Shown piece after piece: positions 52,697 through 61,624 of a DNA stretch of 64,000 nt. The position numbers and the translations under genes were made by a program. The stretch is from Clostridia bacterium (lineage in GTDB: Bacteria > Bacillota > Clostridia > Oscillospirales > Acutalibacteraceae), in NCBI GenBank assembly GCA_017434855.1, contig JAFRUA010000076.1:1-64000 (forward strand), in the 5' to 3' direction. The notes under the pieces were generated by a model. The model did no database searches. It was not told the origin of the DNA and saw nothing but the letters and a program-made list of their open reading frames with translations. The first letter of the stretch is position 1, and every line of letters begins with the position of its first letter.

Positions 52697-54676
52697 TCAG
52701 CTCACGTCGGTCATGTCGATATACAGATGACCGTAGTTTGCAATATAGTCTTTTCTGCCCTGCAGGTTGTCGCCGAGCAGCAGATCAAATTTTTCGCTGG
52801 TCGCTGCGGCGTCGGCCGGTTCAATCTTGATCAGCCGGCGCGTTGCGGGGTTCATCGTGGTCAGGTTGAGCATCTCGGCGTCGTTTTCGCCAAGGCCCTT
52901 GGACCGCTGCACGGTGTATTTTTTGTCGCCGATCTGCGCCAGGGCATCGGCCTTTTCTTTTTCGGTATAGGCAAACCAGGTCTCTTTTCCGCTGGTGATC
53001 TCATAGAGCGGCGATTCCGCGATAAAGACCTTTCCTTCGCTGATCAGCGTGGGACACAGACGATACAGCATTGTGAGGATCAGGGTGCGAATCTGATAGC
53101 CGTCCACGTCGGCGTCGGTGCAGATGATGATTTTGTTCCAGCGCAGGTTGTCAAGGTTGAAGGTCACCATATTTTTAACGGCTTTGCCTTTGACCTCCAC
53201 CCCGCAGCCGAGCACGCGGACCAGATCGGTGATAATGTCGCTTTTGAAGATTTTTTCATATTCCGATTTCAGACAGTTGAGGATTTTGCCGCGCACCGGC
53301 ATCAATGCCTGAAACTCGGAGTCACGGGCCTGCTTGCAGGCGCCCAGCGCGGAGTCGCCCTCCACAATGAACAGCTCGCGCTGATCCACGTCGCGGCTGC
53401 GGCAATCCACAAATTTTTGCACACGGTTGGTGACGTCGCCGGTGGCGGTCAACGTCTTTTTCAGATTTTGACGTGTCGCCTCGGCACGCACGCGCGAACG
53501 CAGATTGATCAGCACCTGCTCGCAGATCTTATCGGCGTCCATCTTGTTTTCGATGAAATAGACCTCAAGCTGGTGACGCAGGAACTCGGTCATCGCCTTT
53601 TGAATGAACTTGTTGGTGATCGCCTTTTTGGTTTGGTTCAGATAGGACGTTTCGGTCGAGAACGACGACGACACCAGCACCAGACAATCGGCAATGTCCT
53701 GAAATTTCACCTTAGGATCGCTTTTCTGATACTTTCCGTTCTGTTTCAGATAGCCGTCGATGAACGACACAAAGGCGCTGGTGACGGCCTTGTCCGGCGA
53801 GCCGCCGAATTCCAGCCAGCTGGAATTGTGATAGTATTCGAGCAATTGCACCTTGTTGGAAAAGGTCAGCGCCACGTTCAGCTTGACCTTGTATTCCGGC
53901 AGATCGTCACGGTCGCGGCCCTGCCGGTCGGCGGACCAGAGCTGGATGCCGGTCAGCGCGTTGTCGCCGACAATCTCCTGCACATAGTCCTTGATGCCCT
54001 CTTCATAGCAGTATTCCGTCGTTTCAAAGCCGTCCTTTGTCTCGACGCGCAGCTCAAAACGCACATGGCTGTTGACGATGGCCTGCCGCCGGATGGTCTC
54101 GTGATAATATTCCACGGGAATGTCGATGTCGGTAAAGACCTCAAGGTCCGGCTTCCAGCGGATGCGGCTGCCGGTGTCGCGTTTGTTGTACGGCTCTGCC
54201 GTCAGGCCGCCGACGTTTTCTCCCTTTTCAAAATGCAGGGTAAAGCGCTGGCCGTCGCGCTTGATCTCGGCGTCCATGAATTCACTCGCGTACTGTGTGG
54301 CGCACAGACCGAGCCCGTTGAGACCGAGGGAATATTCATAGCTGCCGCCCGCGTTGGTCTTGTACTTTCCGCCGGCGTACATCTCGCAAAAGACAAGTTC
54401 CCAGTTATACTTGCCGTACTTTTCGTTGAACCCGACCGGGATGCCGCGCCCGAAGTCCTGGACCTCGACCGTCCCGTCCAGGAACCGCGTCACAAGGATG
54501 CGGTCGCCGTAACCCTCGCGCGCCTCGTCGATGGAATTGGACAAAATTTCAAACATTGAGTGCTCGCAGCCCTCGATCCCGTTGGAGCCGAAAATGACTG
54601 ACGGACGCTTTCGGACTTTGTCCGCACCCTCCAGAACCTCAATGTCCTGATCGCTGTAATTGTTATGCTTCGCCAT
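52697..54676 (-). CDS. Type IIA topoisomerase B subunit (ParE-like)
   Basis: ATPase/TOPRIM subunit, 659 residues. The GHKL ATPase has MFEILSNSIDEAREGYGD and NGLGLCATQYAS. The TOPRIM domain has LFIVEGDSALGACKQARD and the metal-binding ICTDADVDGYQIRTLILT; canonical GyrB/ParE read EGDSAGG and DADVDGxHI. These changes mark a divergent clostridial subfamily. It begins ATGGCGAAGCAT after AAAGGAT. Partner of the adjacent A subunit. Confidence 0.88.
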   Translation of the reverse strand: MAKHNNYSDQDIEVLEGADKVRKRPSVIFGSNGIEGCEHSMFEILSNSIDEAREGYGDRILVTRFLDGTVEVQDFGRGIPVGFNEKYGKYNWELVFCEMYAGGKYKTNAGGSYEYSLGLNGLGLCATQYASEFMDAEIKRDGQRFTLHFEKGENVGGLTAEPYNKRDTGSRIRWKPDLEVFTDIDIPVEYYHETIRRQAIVNSHVRFELRVETKDGFETTEYCYEEGIKDYVQEIVGDNALTGIQLWSADRQGRDRDDLPEYKVKLNVALTFSNKVQLLEYYHNSSWLEFGGSPDKAVTSAFVSFIDGYLKQNGKYQKSDPKVKFQDIADCLVLVSSSFSTETSYLNQTKKAITNKFIQKAMTEFLRHQLEVYFIENKMDADKICEQVLINLRSRVRAEATRQNLKKTLTATGDVTNRVQKFVDCRSRDVDQRELFIVEGDSALGACKQARDSEFQALMPVRGKILNCLKSEYEKIFKSDIITDLVRVLGCGVEVKGKAVKNMVTFNLDNLRWNKIIICTDADVDGYQIRTLILTMLYRLCPTLISEGKVFIAESPLYEITSGKETWFAYTEKEKADALAQIGDKKYTVQRSKGLGENDAEMLNLTTMNPATRRLIKIEPADAAATSEKFDLLLGDNLQGRKDYIANYGHLYIDMTDVS

Positions 54677-54746
54677 GATTTGATCCTTTCATCGCAAAAT
54701 CTGCAAATGATCGCAAACGATTCTACCAAATATTGTGTACCTTTCT

Positions 54747-54774
54747 ATTTTACACATTTTTCAGAAAAATGCAA
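54747..54774 (-). promoter_or_regulatory. Probable promoter of the topoisomerase operon
   Basis: On the minus strand TTGCAT (complement of 54769-54774) and TAAAAT (complement of 54747-54752) are 16 bases apart, about 70 bases before the B-subunit ATG. Confidence 0.5.
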
Positions 54775-54822
54775 GTCCCTGTTTGAAATTTGCGGAACAT
54801 TTTTTCCGCCGGGCGCTATGAC

Positions 54823-54851
54823 TTGACTTTCTTTCCACCGTTTGCTATACT
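54823..54851 (+). promoter_or_regulatory. Sigma-A promoter of the HAD hydrolase gene
   Basis: TTGACT (54823-54828) and TATACT (54846-54851) are 17 bases apart and 28 bases before the ATG. Confidence 0.85.
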
Positions 54852-54879
54852 GAAAGGCACCCAAAGGAGGCAGACCCAC

Positions 54880-55485
54880 ATGATCAAAAACATTGTATTT
54901 GACATCGGGCGCGTACTGGTGGAGTTTGAACCGCACGACTATCTTTGTTCGTTCGGCTTTTCAGAAGACACGGTGCAGGCGCTGGAAGAGACCGTTTTCG
55001 CCCGGCACTGGAACGCCTATGACCGCGGCGACTATGCCACCGTGAACGACATGCGTGACGCGCTCATAAAACTTTACCCCGCATGCAAAACGGAATTGGA
55101 GCTTGTGCTGCAAAGCGACTGGGTCAAAATCCACGCATTGAAGCAGGACACGGCGGCGTATCTTGCGGCGCTCAAAGCCCGCGGCTACCGCGTCTATCTG
55201 CTGTCGAACCTCTCAAAGGATTCCTATGACTACATCACGGCGCTGGACTTTTTTCATCAGGTGGACGGCGGCGTGTTCTCCTATCAGGAACACGTCTGCA
55301 AGCCGGAGCCGAAGCTCTATGAAACGCTGCTTTCACGCTGCGGCCTGCAACCGGAAGAGACGGTCTTTCTTGATGACACCGCCAAAAACATTGCCGCAGC
55401 GGAAAAGCTCGGCATCCACGGCATCCTGTTCACCGACTTTGACAGTGCAAGCGCAGCACTGGAAACGCTTTTGCAAAAAGCATGA
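54880..55485 (+). CDS. HAD-superfamily hydrolase (class IA, YihX-like)
   Basis: A 201-residue HAD phosphatase. The nucleophile motif is VFDIGRVLVEFEP: Asp is first, but the +2 residue is Gly rather than the usual acid/base Asp. Motif II is YLLSNLS, the lysine lies in CKPEPKLYE, and motif IV is FLDDTAKNIAAAEKLG. The YihX/epoxide-hydrolase-N-like group often shows DxGx here, so the change need not mean inactivity. AAAGGAGG lies 9 bases before the ATG. Monocistronic, on the opposite strand from both neighbours. Confidence 0.88.
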   Translation: MIKNIVFDIGRVLVEFEPHDYLCSFGFSEDTVQALEETVFARHWNAYDRGDYATVNDMRDALIKLYPACKTELELVLQSDWVKIHALKQDTAAYLAALKARGYRVYLLSNLSKDSYDYITALDFFHQVDGGVFSYQEHVCKPEPKLYETLLSRCGLQPEETVFLDDTAKNIAAAEKLGIHGILFTDFDSASAALETLLQKA

Positions 55486-55509
55486 CGCGATCGCATAATA
55501 CAGAAAGGG

Positions 55510-55536
55510 CCGGGCAGCCAGAAAGCGGTTGCCCGG
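55510..55536 (+). terminator. Terminator of the HAD hydrolase gene
   Basis: A 10-base stem, CCGGGCAGCC (55510-55519) with GGTTGCCCGG (55527-55536), and a 7-base loop. It sits 24 bases past the stop codon, with a modest T-rich tail. Confidence 0.7.
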
Positions 55537-55580
55537 TCGAAATTTGTTTCATAATTCCTCTCTGTTGCTTTTGAAATAAA

Positions 55581-55628
55581 AAACCGGGAACTGTTACAGC
55601 CACGGTTTCAGAATGTGTAACAGTCCCC
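55581..55628 (-). terminator. Terminator of the miaA-to-transketolase gene run
   Basis: On the minus strand GGGGACTGTTACA pairs with TGTAACAGTTCCC (complements of 55616-55628 and 55586-55598, one G-U), and a T-rich tail follows after GG. It lies just past the transketolase C-subunit gene. Confidence 0.85.
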
Positions 55629-55640
55629 GCTTTGTGTCAC

Positions 55641-56585
55641 TTACTTTTTCAGCGCAACGGCTTGCTTCGCCTTTTCGGCGATGTGCTCGGCGTCCAGGCC
55701 AAAGAGCTTGAGCAGCTTCACGGCCGGGCCGGATTTGCCGAAGGTGTCATACACACCCAGGCGCAGCACCGGAACCGGGCAGCTTTCGCTCAGGACTTCG
55801 CACACCGCGCCGCCAAGACCGCCGATCACGCTGTGCTCTTCCGCCGTCACGATGGCGCCGGTCTCTTCGGCTGCCTTGACCAGCAGGTCCTTGTCGATCG
55901 GCTTGATCGTGTGGATATTGATCACGCGCGCGTCGATGCCGTCCGCTTCCAGCAGCTTTGCGGCCTCCAGCGCTTCAGCGACCATCAGGCCGGTGGCGAC
56001 GATGGTGACGTCCCTGCCGTCCTTCAGCGTGACGCCCTTGCCAAGCTCAAATTTGTAATCCTCGCCGTTCACGCGCGGCACCGCCAACCGGCCAAAGCGC
56101 ATATACACCGGGCCGTCGTGGTCTGCGGCGGCCAGCACCGCCTGGTACGCTTCCACGTCGTCGGCGGGGTTGATGATCGTCATGTTGGGCACGACGCGCA
56201 TCAGGGCGATGTCTTCGCAGCACTGGTGGCTTGCGCCGTCCTCGCCGACCGAGATGCCGGCATGGGTGGCGCCGATCTTGACGTTCAGCTTCGGATACGC
56301 GATGGAGTTGCGCACCTGCTCAAACGCTCTGCCCGCAGAGAACATGGCAAAGGACGAGGCAAACACCGTGTAGCCCGTGGTGGCAAGGCCGGCGGCCACG
56401 CCCATCATGTTGCCTTCCGCGATGCCGGCGTCGATGAATTTGTCGGGATATTCCTTTTTGAACACACCGGTCTTTGTCGCCTTGGCAAGGTCCGCGTCAA
56501 GCACAAGGATGTCGTCGCGGGTTCCCAGCGCCTTCAGCGCGTTGCCGTAAGCGTCTCTTGTTGCACATTTGATGACGTCTGCCAT
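55641..56585 (-). CDS. Transketolase, C-terminal subunit
   Basis: Second half of a split transketolase, 314 residues, supplying the pyrimidine-binding and C-terminal domains. The thiamine-contact motif is FIDAGIAEGNMMGVAAGLA. GATHAGISVGEDGASHQ and the tail VLRLGVYDTFGKSGP are typical of the split clostridial form. The ATG at 56585 lies 3 bases past the N-subunit stop with GGAGG upstream. Works in the non-oxidative pentose phosphate pathway with the neighbouring subunit. Last gene before a strong terminator. Confidence 0.93.
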   Translation of the reverse strand: MADVIKCATRDAYGNALKALGTRDDILVLDADLAKATKTGVFKKEYPDKFIDAGIAEGNMMGVAAGLATTGYTVFASSFAMFSAGRAFEQVRNSIAYPKLNVKIGATHAGISVGEDGASHQCCEDIALMRVVPNMTIINPADDVEAYQAVLAAADHDGPVYMRFGRLAVPRVNGEDYKFELGKGVTLKDGRDVTIVATGLMVAEALEAAKLLEADGIDARVINIHTIKPIDKDLLVKAAEETGAIVTAEEHSVIGGLGGAVCEVLSESCPVPVLRLGVYDTFGKSGPAVKLLKLFGLDAEHIAEKAKQAVALKK

Positions 56586-56587
56586 AA

Positions 56588-57430
56588 TCACGCCTCCACT
56601 TCTGCAAGGGCAGCGTTCAGCTCTGCCATTGCCTGTTCATACTGTTCGGCATTCGGTGCGCTGCCGTGCCATTCGCATTTGTCTTCCATAAACGAAACGC
56701 CTTTGCCCTTGATCGTTTTGGCAACGATGCAGGTCGGCTTGCCCTTGCAGGCCTTTGCCGCCGTGAACGCGTCGTCGATCTGATCGAAGTCATGGCCGTC
56801 GATGGTGATGACGTTCCAGCCGAACGCGGCGAATTTTTCATCGATCGGGCAGGGCGAGTTGACCTCGTCCAGCGTGCCGTCGATCTGCAGGTTGTTCCAG
56901 TCCACAATGGCAACCAGGTTGTCAAGCCCCTTGTTGCCGGCGAACATGGCCGCCTCCCAGATCTGGCCCTCTTCGATCTCGCCGTCACCGAGCGGGGCAT
57001 AGACGCGGAACGCCTTGCCCTGCAGCTTTGCGCCGAGCGCCATGCCGACCGCTGCCGACAGGCCCTGACCGAGCGAACCGGTGCTCATATCCACACCGGG
57101 GGTATAGTGCATGCTGGGGTGGCCCTGCAGGATGGAATCCGGCTGACGCAGCGTTTTGATGTGGTCCCATGAGAAAAAGCCCTTGAGCGCAAGCGCGGCA
57201 TACAGCGCCGGCGCCGTGTGCCCCTTGGAAAGCACAAACCGGTCACGGTCGGCCCATTTCGGGTTTGCCGGGTCCACGTTCATCTCATTGAAATACAGAT
57301 ATGTGACGATGTCCGCGATGGAAAGCGAGCCGCCGGGGTGGCCGCTTTTCGCGTTGCCGGTGCCCTCAATGACGCCCATGCGGACTTTGCAGGCCAGCGC
57401 CTGCAGTTCTTTTTTCTTGGTCGTATCCAT
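56588..57430 (-). CDS. Transketolase, N-terminal subunit
   Basis: TPP-pyrophosphate-binding half of the split enzyme, 280 residues. SGHPGGSLSIADI, LSKGHTAPALYAAL and the TPP motif GDGEIEEGQIWEAAMF...VDWNN are in place. The ATG at 57430 is preceded by AAAGGAGG; a longer in-frame extension lacks such a site. It lies 22 bases after the Cof-type phosphatase. Confidence 0.93.
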   Translation of the reverse strand: MDTTKKKELQALACKVRMGVIEGTGNAKSGHPGGSLSIADIVTYLYFNEMNVDPANPKWADRDRFVLSKGHTAPALYAALALKGFFSWDHIKTLRQPDSILQGHPSMHYTPGVDMSTGSLGQGLSAAVGMALGAKLQGKAFRVYAPLGDGEIEEGQIWEAAMFAGNKGLDNLVAIVDWNNLQIDGTLDEVNSPCPIDEKFAAFGWNVITIDGHDFDQIDDAFTAAKACKGKPTCIVAKTIKGKGVSFMEDKCEWHGSAPNAEQYEQAMAELNAALAEVEA

Positions 57431-57452
57431 AGAATACCTCCTTTTGGTTCTT

Positions 57453-58316
57453 TCAACCGCTGCGTGAAGCATCGGCTTCTTTTTGTTCCCGCTGAATGAT
57501 ATATTCGATCAAATCGGCGACCGCGCCCCGGTTGCAATGGCAGGTGACCAGCTTCGCGATGTCTTTCATCCCCTGCGGCGCCTGCCCGCAGCAGGCGGGC
57601 ACAGCGACCGATCTGAGCATTTCATAATCGTTGAAGTAGTCGCCGATGGCGGCGGTTTTCGATGGGTCGATACCCAAATGCTCTGCAACCTTGAGCACGG
57701 CAACGCCTTTGTTGGTTCCGGTATTCACCACCTCAAAGCTGCAGACGGAGGAGCGCATCAGATTTGAAGTCTCCCCGTTGTTTTTTTCTTTGACAAAGCG
57801 TTCCACACGGTTGATGACCGACGGCAGGCCGGTAAAGATCACCTTGCACCAGTCCCCTTTCGGAACGGCGTCGATCGTGTGATAGCGCGTCATTTTCATT
57901 TTGGATGTTTTTGCAAGGATCCATGCGCCCACGTCCGGGCGGACCATCCGCGTTTCATCAACGGTGACCACCTGCACCTGCGCCATGGGGAACCGTTTTG
58001 CTGCGGCAACGACAATGTCGGTCAGCGTTTCACTGAGCTGATTCAGCCAAAGCACCTTTTCCTGCCTGTAATCATAAATGCCGGCGCCGTTCTGGAACAC
58101 GGCATAGCCGTGATTCAGGCCAAGGCGGTTAAAATGCTTTCGCATGGACTCGATGGAACGGCCGGAGGCGAGAATGAATTTCCCGCCGTAGGTATAGACG
58201 AATTGATGAATGGCGGTCCGGTTGCGCTCCGGCAGCTTTCGCCGCTTGTTATTCAGCGTGCCGTCGATATCCGACGCGATCAGCCAATCAGAAAGAGAAA
58301 GCTGTTTAGTCTCCAT
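57453..58316 (-). CDS. Cof-type HAD phosphatase
   Basis: A 287-residue HAD-IIB phosphatase. The nucleophile motif is IASDIDGTLNN, motif II ILASGRSI, and motif IV AAIGDYFNDYEML. The cap domain lies between about 85 and 190. Such enzymes dephosphorylate sugar phosphates, nucleotides or PLP; the substrate is unknown. It overlaps the rluD 3' end by 11 bases and sits just before the transketolase pair, so a pentose or hexose phosphate is a reasonable guess. Confidence 0.88.
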   Translation of the reverse strand: METKQLSLSDWLIASDIDGTLNNKRRKLPERNRTAIHQFVYTYGGKFILASGRSIESMRKHFNRLGLNHGYAVFQNGAGIYDYRQEKVLWLNQLSETLTDIVVAAAKRFPMAQVQVVTVDETRMVRPDVGAWILAKTSKMKMTRYHTIDAVPKGDWCKVIFTGLPSVINRVERFVKEKNNGETSNLMRSSVCSFEVVNTGTNKGVAVLKVAEHLGIDPSKTAAIGDYFNDYEMLRSVAVPACCGQAPQGMKDIAKLVTCHCNRGAVADLIEYIIQREQKEADASRSG

Positions 58317-59229
58317 GAGAGAGTCTCCTTAAAAATGCGGTGAAATACGCCGGCAGTTCGCTTTCGATTTCGATGTACTGCCGCGAACGCGGATGTTTGA
58401 AGCCGATCAGCCCCGCGTGCAGGCATTGACCGTGCAGGTCGGTGATGACCTTTTTCGGTCCGTAGACCGGATCGCCGGCAACCGGGTGCCCGATGTATGC
58501 CATATGCACACGGATCTGGTGCGTACGCCCGGTCTCAAGCCGCACGCGCAGATGCGTGAAGCCGTCGAAGCGCCGCTCCACCTCATAATGTGTTACGGCA
58601 GGCTTGGCGTTTTTCTGTGTCACGGCCATTTTTTTGCGGTCGTTCGGGTGGCGGCCGATCGGCGCGTCCACCGTGCCGCTGTCAGCCTGAAAGCCGCCGT
58701 AGACCACGGTCTGATACTCGCGCCTGAACGAGTGCGCCTGGATCTGTTCGGCAAGCGAAAGATGGGCAAAATCGTTCTTGGCAACGATCAGCAGCCCGCT
58801 GGTGTCCTTGTCGATGCGGTGCACAATCCCCGGGCGGATCACGCCGTTGATACCGGACAGACTGCCCCGGCAATGGTGCAGCAGCGCGTTGACCAGCGTG
58901 CCGTCTTCATTCCCGGCGGCCGGGTGGACCACCATGCCCTTCGGCTTGTTGACCACCAGCAGGTCGTCGTCCTCATACCGCACATCCAGCGGAATCTCTT
59001 CCGGCAGAACATCCAGCGGCTTCGCTTTCGGAATCACGACCGAAACGCGGTCGCCGACCTTTGGCTTATAGCTTTTGCCGACGGTGACGCCGCGCACGCT
59101 GACGCCGCCCTCGTCAATGATTTTTTGCACCGCCGACCGTGTCAGCTCCGGCGCAAACGCCGTGACCAGCCGGTCGATCCGTTCCCCGGCGTGAGCGTCG
59201 TCCACAATAAAGATCATTGCGTCAACCAT
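58306..59229 (-). CDS. rluD: RluD-family 23S rRNA pseudouridine synthase
   Basis: Enzyme isomerising uridines in 23S rRNA helix 69 or close relatives; 307 residues. An N-terminal S4 domain (ERIDRLVTAFAPELTRSAVQ) precedes the catalytic core with D in HRIDKDTSGLLIVAKN and the C-terminal GRTHQIRVHM. The ATG at 59229 follows AGGAG by 7 bases and overlaps lspA by 8 bases. RluD, RluA and RluC cannot be separated by eye; the lspA-rluD neighbourhood favours YlyB/RluD. Confidence 0.93.
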   Translation of the reverse strand: MVDAMIFIVDDAHAGERIDRLVTAFAPELTRSAVQKIIDEGGVSVRGVTVGKSYKPKVGDRVSVVIPKAKPLDVLPEEIPLDVRYEDDDLLVVNKPKGMVVHPAAGNEDGTLVNALLHHCRGSLSGINGVIRPGIVHRIDKDTSGLLIVAKNDFAHLSLAEQIQAHSFRREYQTVVYGGFQADSGTVDAPIGRHPNDRKKMAVTQKNAKPAVTHYEVERRFDGFTHLRVRLETGRTHQIRVHMAYIGHPVAGDPVYGPKKVITDLHGQCLHAGLIGFKHPRSRQYIEIESELPAYFTAFLRRLSHGD

Positions 59230-59704
59230 CGGCGGGCTCCTTTTGCCTGCGGCCGGAGCGGATCAGGTCCGCGATCTGATAAAACAGAATGGCAAAAGCG
59301 CCGACGGTGATCAGGCAGTCCGCAAAATTAAAAATGTAAAAATCAACAAACAGCACCTCGATATAGTCCACGACATAACCGAAGCGAAGGCGGTCGATGA
59401 TGTTCCCCAACCCACCGGCGATCACAATCGTCAGGCAGCCGTAAAGGAACCCGGGCTTCAGCTTTTTTGAAAACACGATGTACAGCAGAACGGCCAGAAC
59501 CAAAACGGCGGCGACGATCATCACGGAGCGTTTGCCGGGCAGACCCATCATCGCACCGTCATTTTCGGCATAATGCGCCTGCAAAACGCCGGGGATGAGC
59601 ATCCTGACACCGTTTGGCGCAAGGTCGCGCGTCACGGCGTATTTGATCCACTGGTCCGCGCCGGTCAGGGCCGCCACGATCAACAAAGTCAAAACTGCTG
59701 CCAT
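59222..59704 (-). CDS. lspA: Lipoprotein signal peptidase (SPase II)
   Basis: Aspartyl membrane protease that cleaves prolipoprotein signal peptides; 160 residues. Four transmembrane helices are visible (for example VLTLLIVAALTGADQWI and IVAAVLVLAVLLYIVF). The catalytic motifs are GGLGNIIDRL and YIFNFADCLITVG, each with its Asp. It lies 8 bases after divIVA. Confidence 0.95.
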   Translation of the reverse strand: MAAVLTLLIVAALTGADQWIKYAVTRDLAPNGVRMLIPGVLQAHYAENDGAMMGLPGKRSVMIVAAVLVLAVLLYIVFSKKLKPGFLYGCLTIVIAGGLGNIIDRLRFGYVVDYIEVLFVDFYIFNFADCLITVGAFAILFYQIADLIRSGRRQKEPADG

Positions 59705-59712
59705 AGGTCTCC

Positions 59713-60933
59713 TCAGTCGTCAAATATATCAAAGTTTTTGGTCAGATGGAATTTGAAGCTCTGCGTCGGCGTATCGTCTTCTTTCGGCGCTTCTTTGGGC
59801 GCTTCTTTCGGCGTCTGATAGGTAAACAGCGGTGCGGGCTCCGCAGCGGCCGGAGCGGTTTTGACCTCTGCCGGCGGCACATCAAACGTCAGCTGACGGT
59901 CCGGTTCCGGCGCGGCAAAGTCAAAGAGAGAACGCTGCTGGTCCGCATTCAGCGACGGCAAAGCCTCGGTTTTATCCAGATCAAAGGCCGGCGGAATATC
60001 AGAGACACGCACGGTGCTGTCTGCGGCGTCATCTGTGATCTCTTCCACGTCATCATATTCAGGCACGTCTGCCGGGGCCGCCTGCTCTGCGGCGTCTTGG
60101 GCGGTCTCTTCGGGTGCAGCCGGCTCGGGCTCGTCATCTTCCGGCAGATCAAACAGCGCTTCCAGCGACAGCGTCGGCGCCTCGCCCACCTCCGGCGTCA
60201 CCTCCGGAATGCTGGTCTTTTTTTCAAACAGGCCGCCGTCGTCAAATTCATCGACCGAAATATTTTCGATCATCGGGGTCAGTTCATTCAGAACGCTGAG
60301 CGCATCGGTACGGAACGCAGCAATGCTGCGCTTGGTCGTTTCCATTTCGACCTTGGCGCGGGCGATGATCTCGTCGGTCTTTTGCTGCGCGTCCTGCGCG
60401 TCTTTATACGCGGCGGCAACGATCATCGCCGCCTTTTCGTTCGCGTCCGCAATGATTTTTGCGGCCCGGGCGTTGACGTCGTCGGCATACTGCTTGCTCT
60501 GTGCCTCCGCCTCGGTCATGATGCGCTGCATCTGCGCGTGCATTTTTTCATAGTAGCGGTCGGCGGTTTCTTTTTTTTCTGCGGCATAGCGCTCCGCTTC
60601 GGCGGTCTTTTCGGCGATCGGCGTTTCCGCCTTGCCGTTCGCTTCGGCCAGCACCTGCTCGGCGGCGGTTTTGGCCGCTTCCGTCGTCTGGTCGGCCAGC
60701 GCCTGTGCCTTGACCAGGGCGGTGGCGATGGCGTTTTTGCCGGCGTTGTATTCCTTCACAACGTCGCTCAGCTCGGCAAATTTATTTTTCAGCTCGTTGT
60801 TTTCCTGCATCAGATCACCGTAGGAATAGGACACGCGCTGCAAAAAGGCGTCCACATCCCCGGCGCGGTATGCACCGCGGCTGACTTGCGGAAAGGTTTG
60901 TGTTTTGATTTGATTCGGCGTCAACATGGACAT
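59713..60933 (-). CDS. divIVA: DivIVA-family division/polarity protein
   Basis: A 406-residue coiled-coil protein that binds curved membrane at septa and poles. The N-terminal DivIVA domain is intact (TPNQIKTQTFPQVSRGAY, GDVDAFLQRVSYSY). A long Ala/Glu/Lys coiled coil runs to about residue 215, then an unusually long acidic, Pro-rich tail (about 230-406) ending in KEAPKEAPKED and a small folded-looking end. Typical DivIVA is about 160-230 residues, so the tail is an extension. AAGGAGGG precedes the start. Placed between sepF and lspA, as in the Firmicute division cluster. Confidence 0.9.
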   Translation of the reverse strand: MSMLTPNQIKTQTFPQVSRGAYRAGDVDAFLQRVSYSYGDLMQENNELKNKFAELSDVVKEYNAGKNAIATALVKAQALADQTTEAAKTAAEQVLAEANGKAETPIAEKTAEAERYAAEKKETADRYYEKMHAQMQRIMTEAEAQSKQYADDVNARAAKIIADANEKAAMIVAAAYKDAQDAQQKTDEIIARAKVEMETTKRSIAAFRTDALSVLNELTPMIENISVDEFDDGGLFEKKTSIPEVTPEVGEAPTLSLEALFDLPEDDEPEPAAPEETAQDAAEQAAPADVPEYDDVEEITDDAADSTVRVSDIPPAFDLDKTEALPSLNADQQRSLFDFAAPEPDRQLTFDVPPAEVKTAPAAAEPAPLFTYQTPKEAPKEAPKEDDTPTQSFKFHLTKNFDIFDD

Positions 60934-60952
60934 GATTTTGCCCTCCTTGATT

Positions 60953-61585
60953 TTAATAAAGTGTATCCTGGTCGATCTGACTGAAGAAATCGCCCGACAA
61001 CTCCGCCGCTTCCGGAACGATCAGATAGATCTTGGCAGAGATGTTTTCAATGCGGGAATTGCAGACATACTTCACGCCGTCCAGAAAATCAAGCACACGG
61101 CGCTGCTCGTCGGCAGTGATCTTGGTGAAATCGCAAATGGTCACAATGTTGCGCTCGATCATGCAGTCGGCAACATTGCGCGCGTCGTCCATATCCTCAA
61201 GGACGAACAAAGAAACCTTCAGTTTGCCGGTCGGCTTCGCTTCGTTCATACGGTAAATATTCCCTGATCCTTTCTTCGGCGCCGGCTGGGCGTCGAGCTT
61301 GCTGTTGAACTGGTTGGTCTGCGGGGCGCTGAAAGAATTCTGATAGCTCCCCAGGGGGATCGTCTGCGTTGACGACGGGGTATACGGCGTATACGGCGCA
61401 ACATTGAGCGGTGCGGCGCTCACCTGGCCGGGCTGCGGCGCAGAGGCGTCGGGCGCGGCGTCATAATCGTCATAGCCGGCATAATCGTCGTCGCCGTAAT
61501 CCTCATCGTCTTCGATGTAGTCGTCCTGAAAGTTGATCGCGTTTTTTACATTGTCCTTCAGCTTTTTAAAAAGTCCGTCCTTCAT
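60953..61585 (-). CDS. sepF: Cell-division protein SepF
   Basis: SepF forms rings that bundle FtsZ and tether it to the membrane. The 210-residue product has a membrane-binding N-terminal helix (MKDGLFKKLKDNVKNAIN), a long acidic Tyr/Asp-rich then Pro/Ser linker (about 22-115), and the globular SepF domain from NIYRMNEAKPTGKLKVSLFV to ISAKIYLIVPEAAELSG. It lies 39 bases after yggS and 19 before divIVA. Confidence 0.93.
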   Translation of the reverse strand: MKDGLFKKLKDNVKNAINFQDDYIEDDEDYGDDDYAGYDDYDAAPDASAPQPGQVSAAPLNVAPYTPYTPSSTQTIPLGSYQNSFSAPQTNQFNSKLDAQPAPKKGSGNIYRMNEAKPTGKLKVSLFVLEDMDDARNVADCMIERNIVTICDFTKITADEQRRVLDFLDGVKYVCNSRIENISAKIYLIVPEAAELSGDFFSQIDQDTLY

Positions 61586-61624
61586 TTGTTTTGCTCCTCC
61601 GATATTTAAATTTATAAAATTTGC

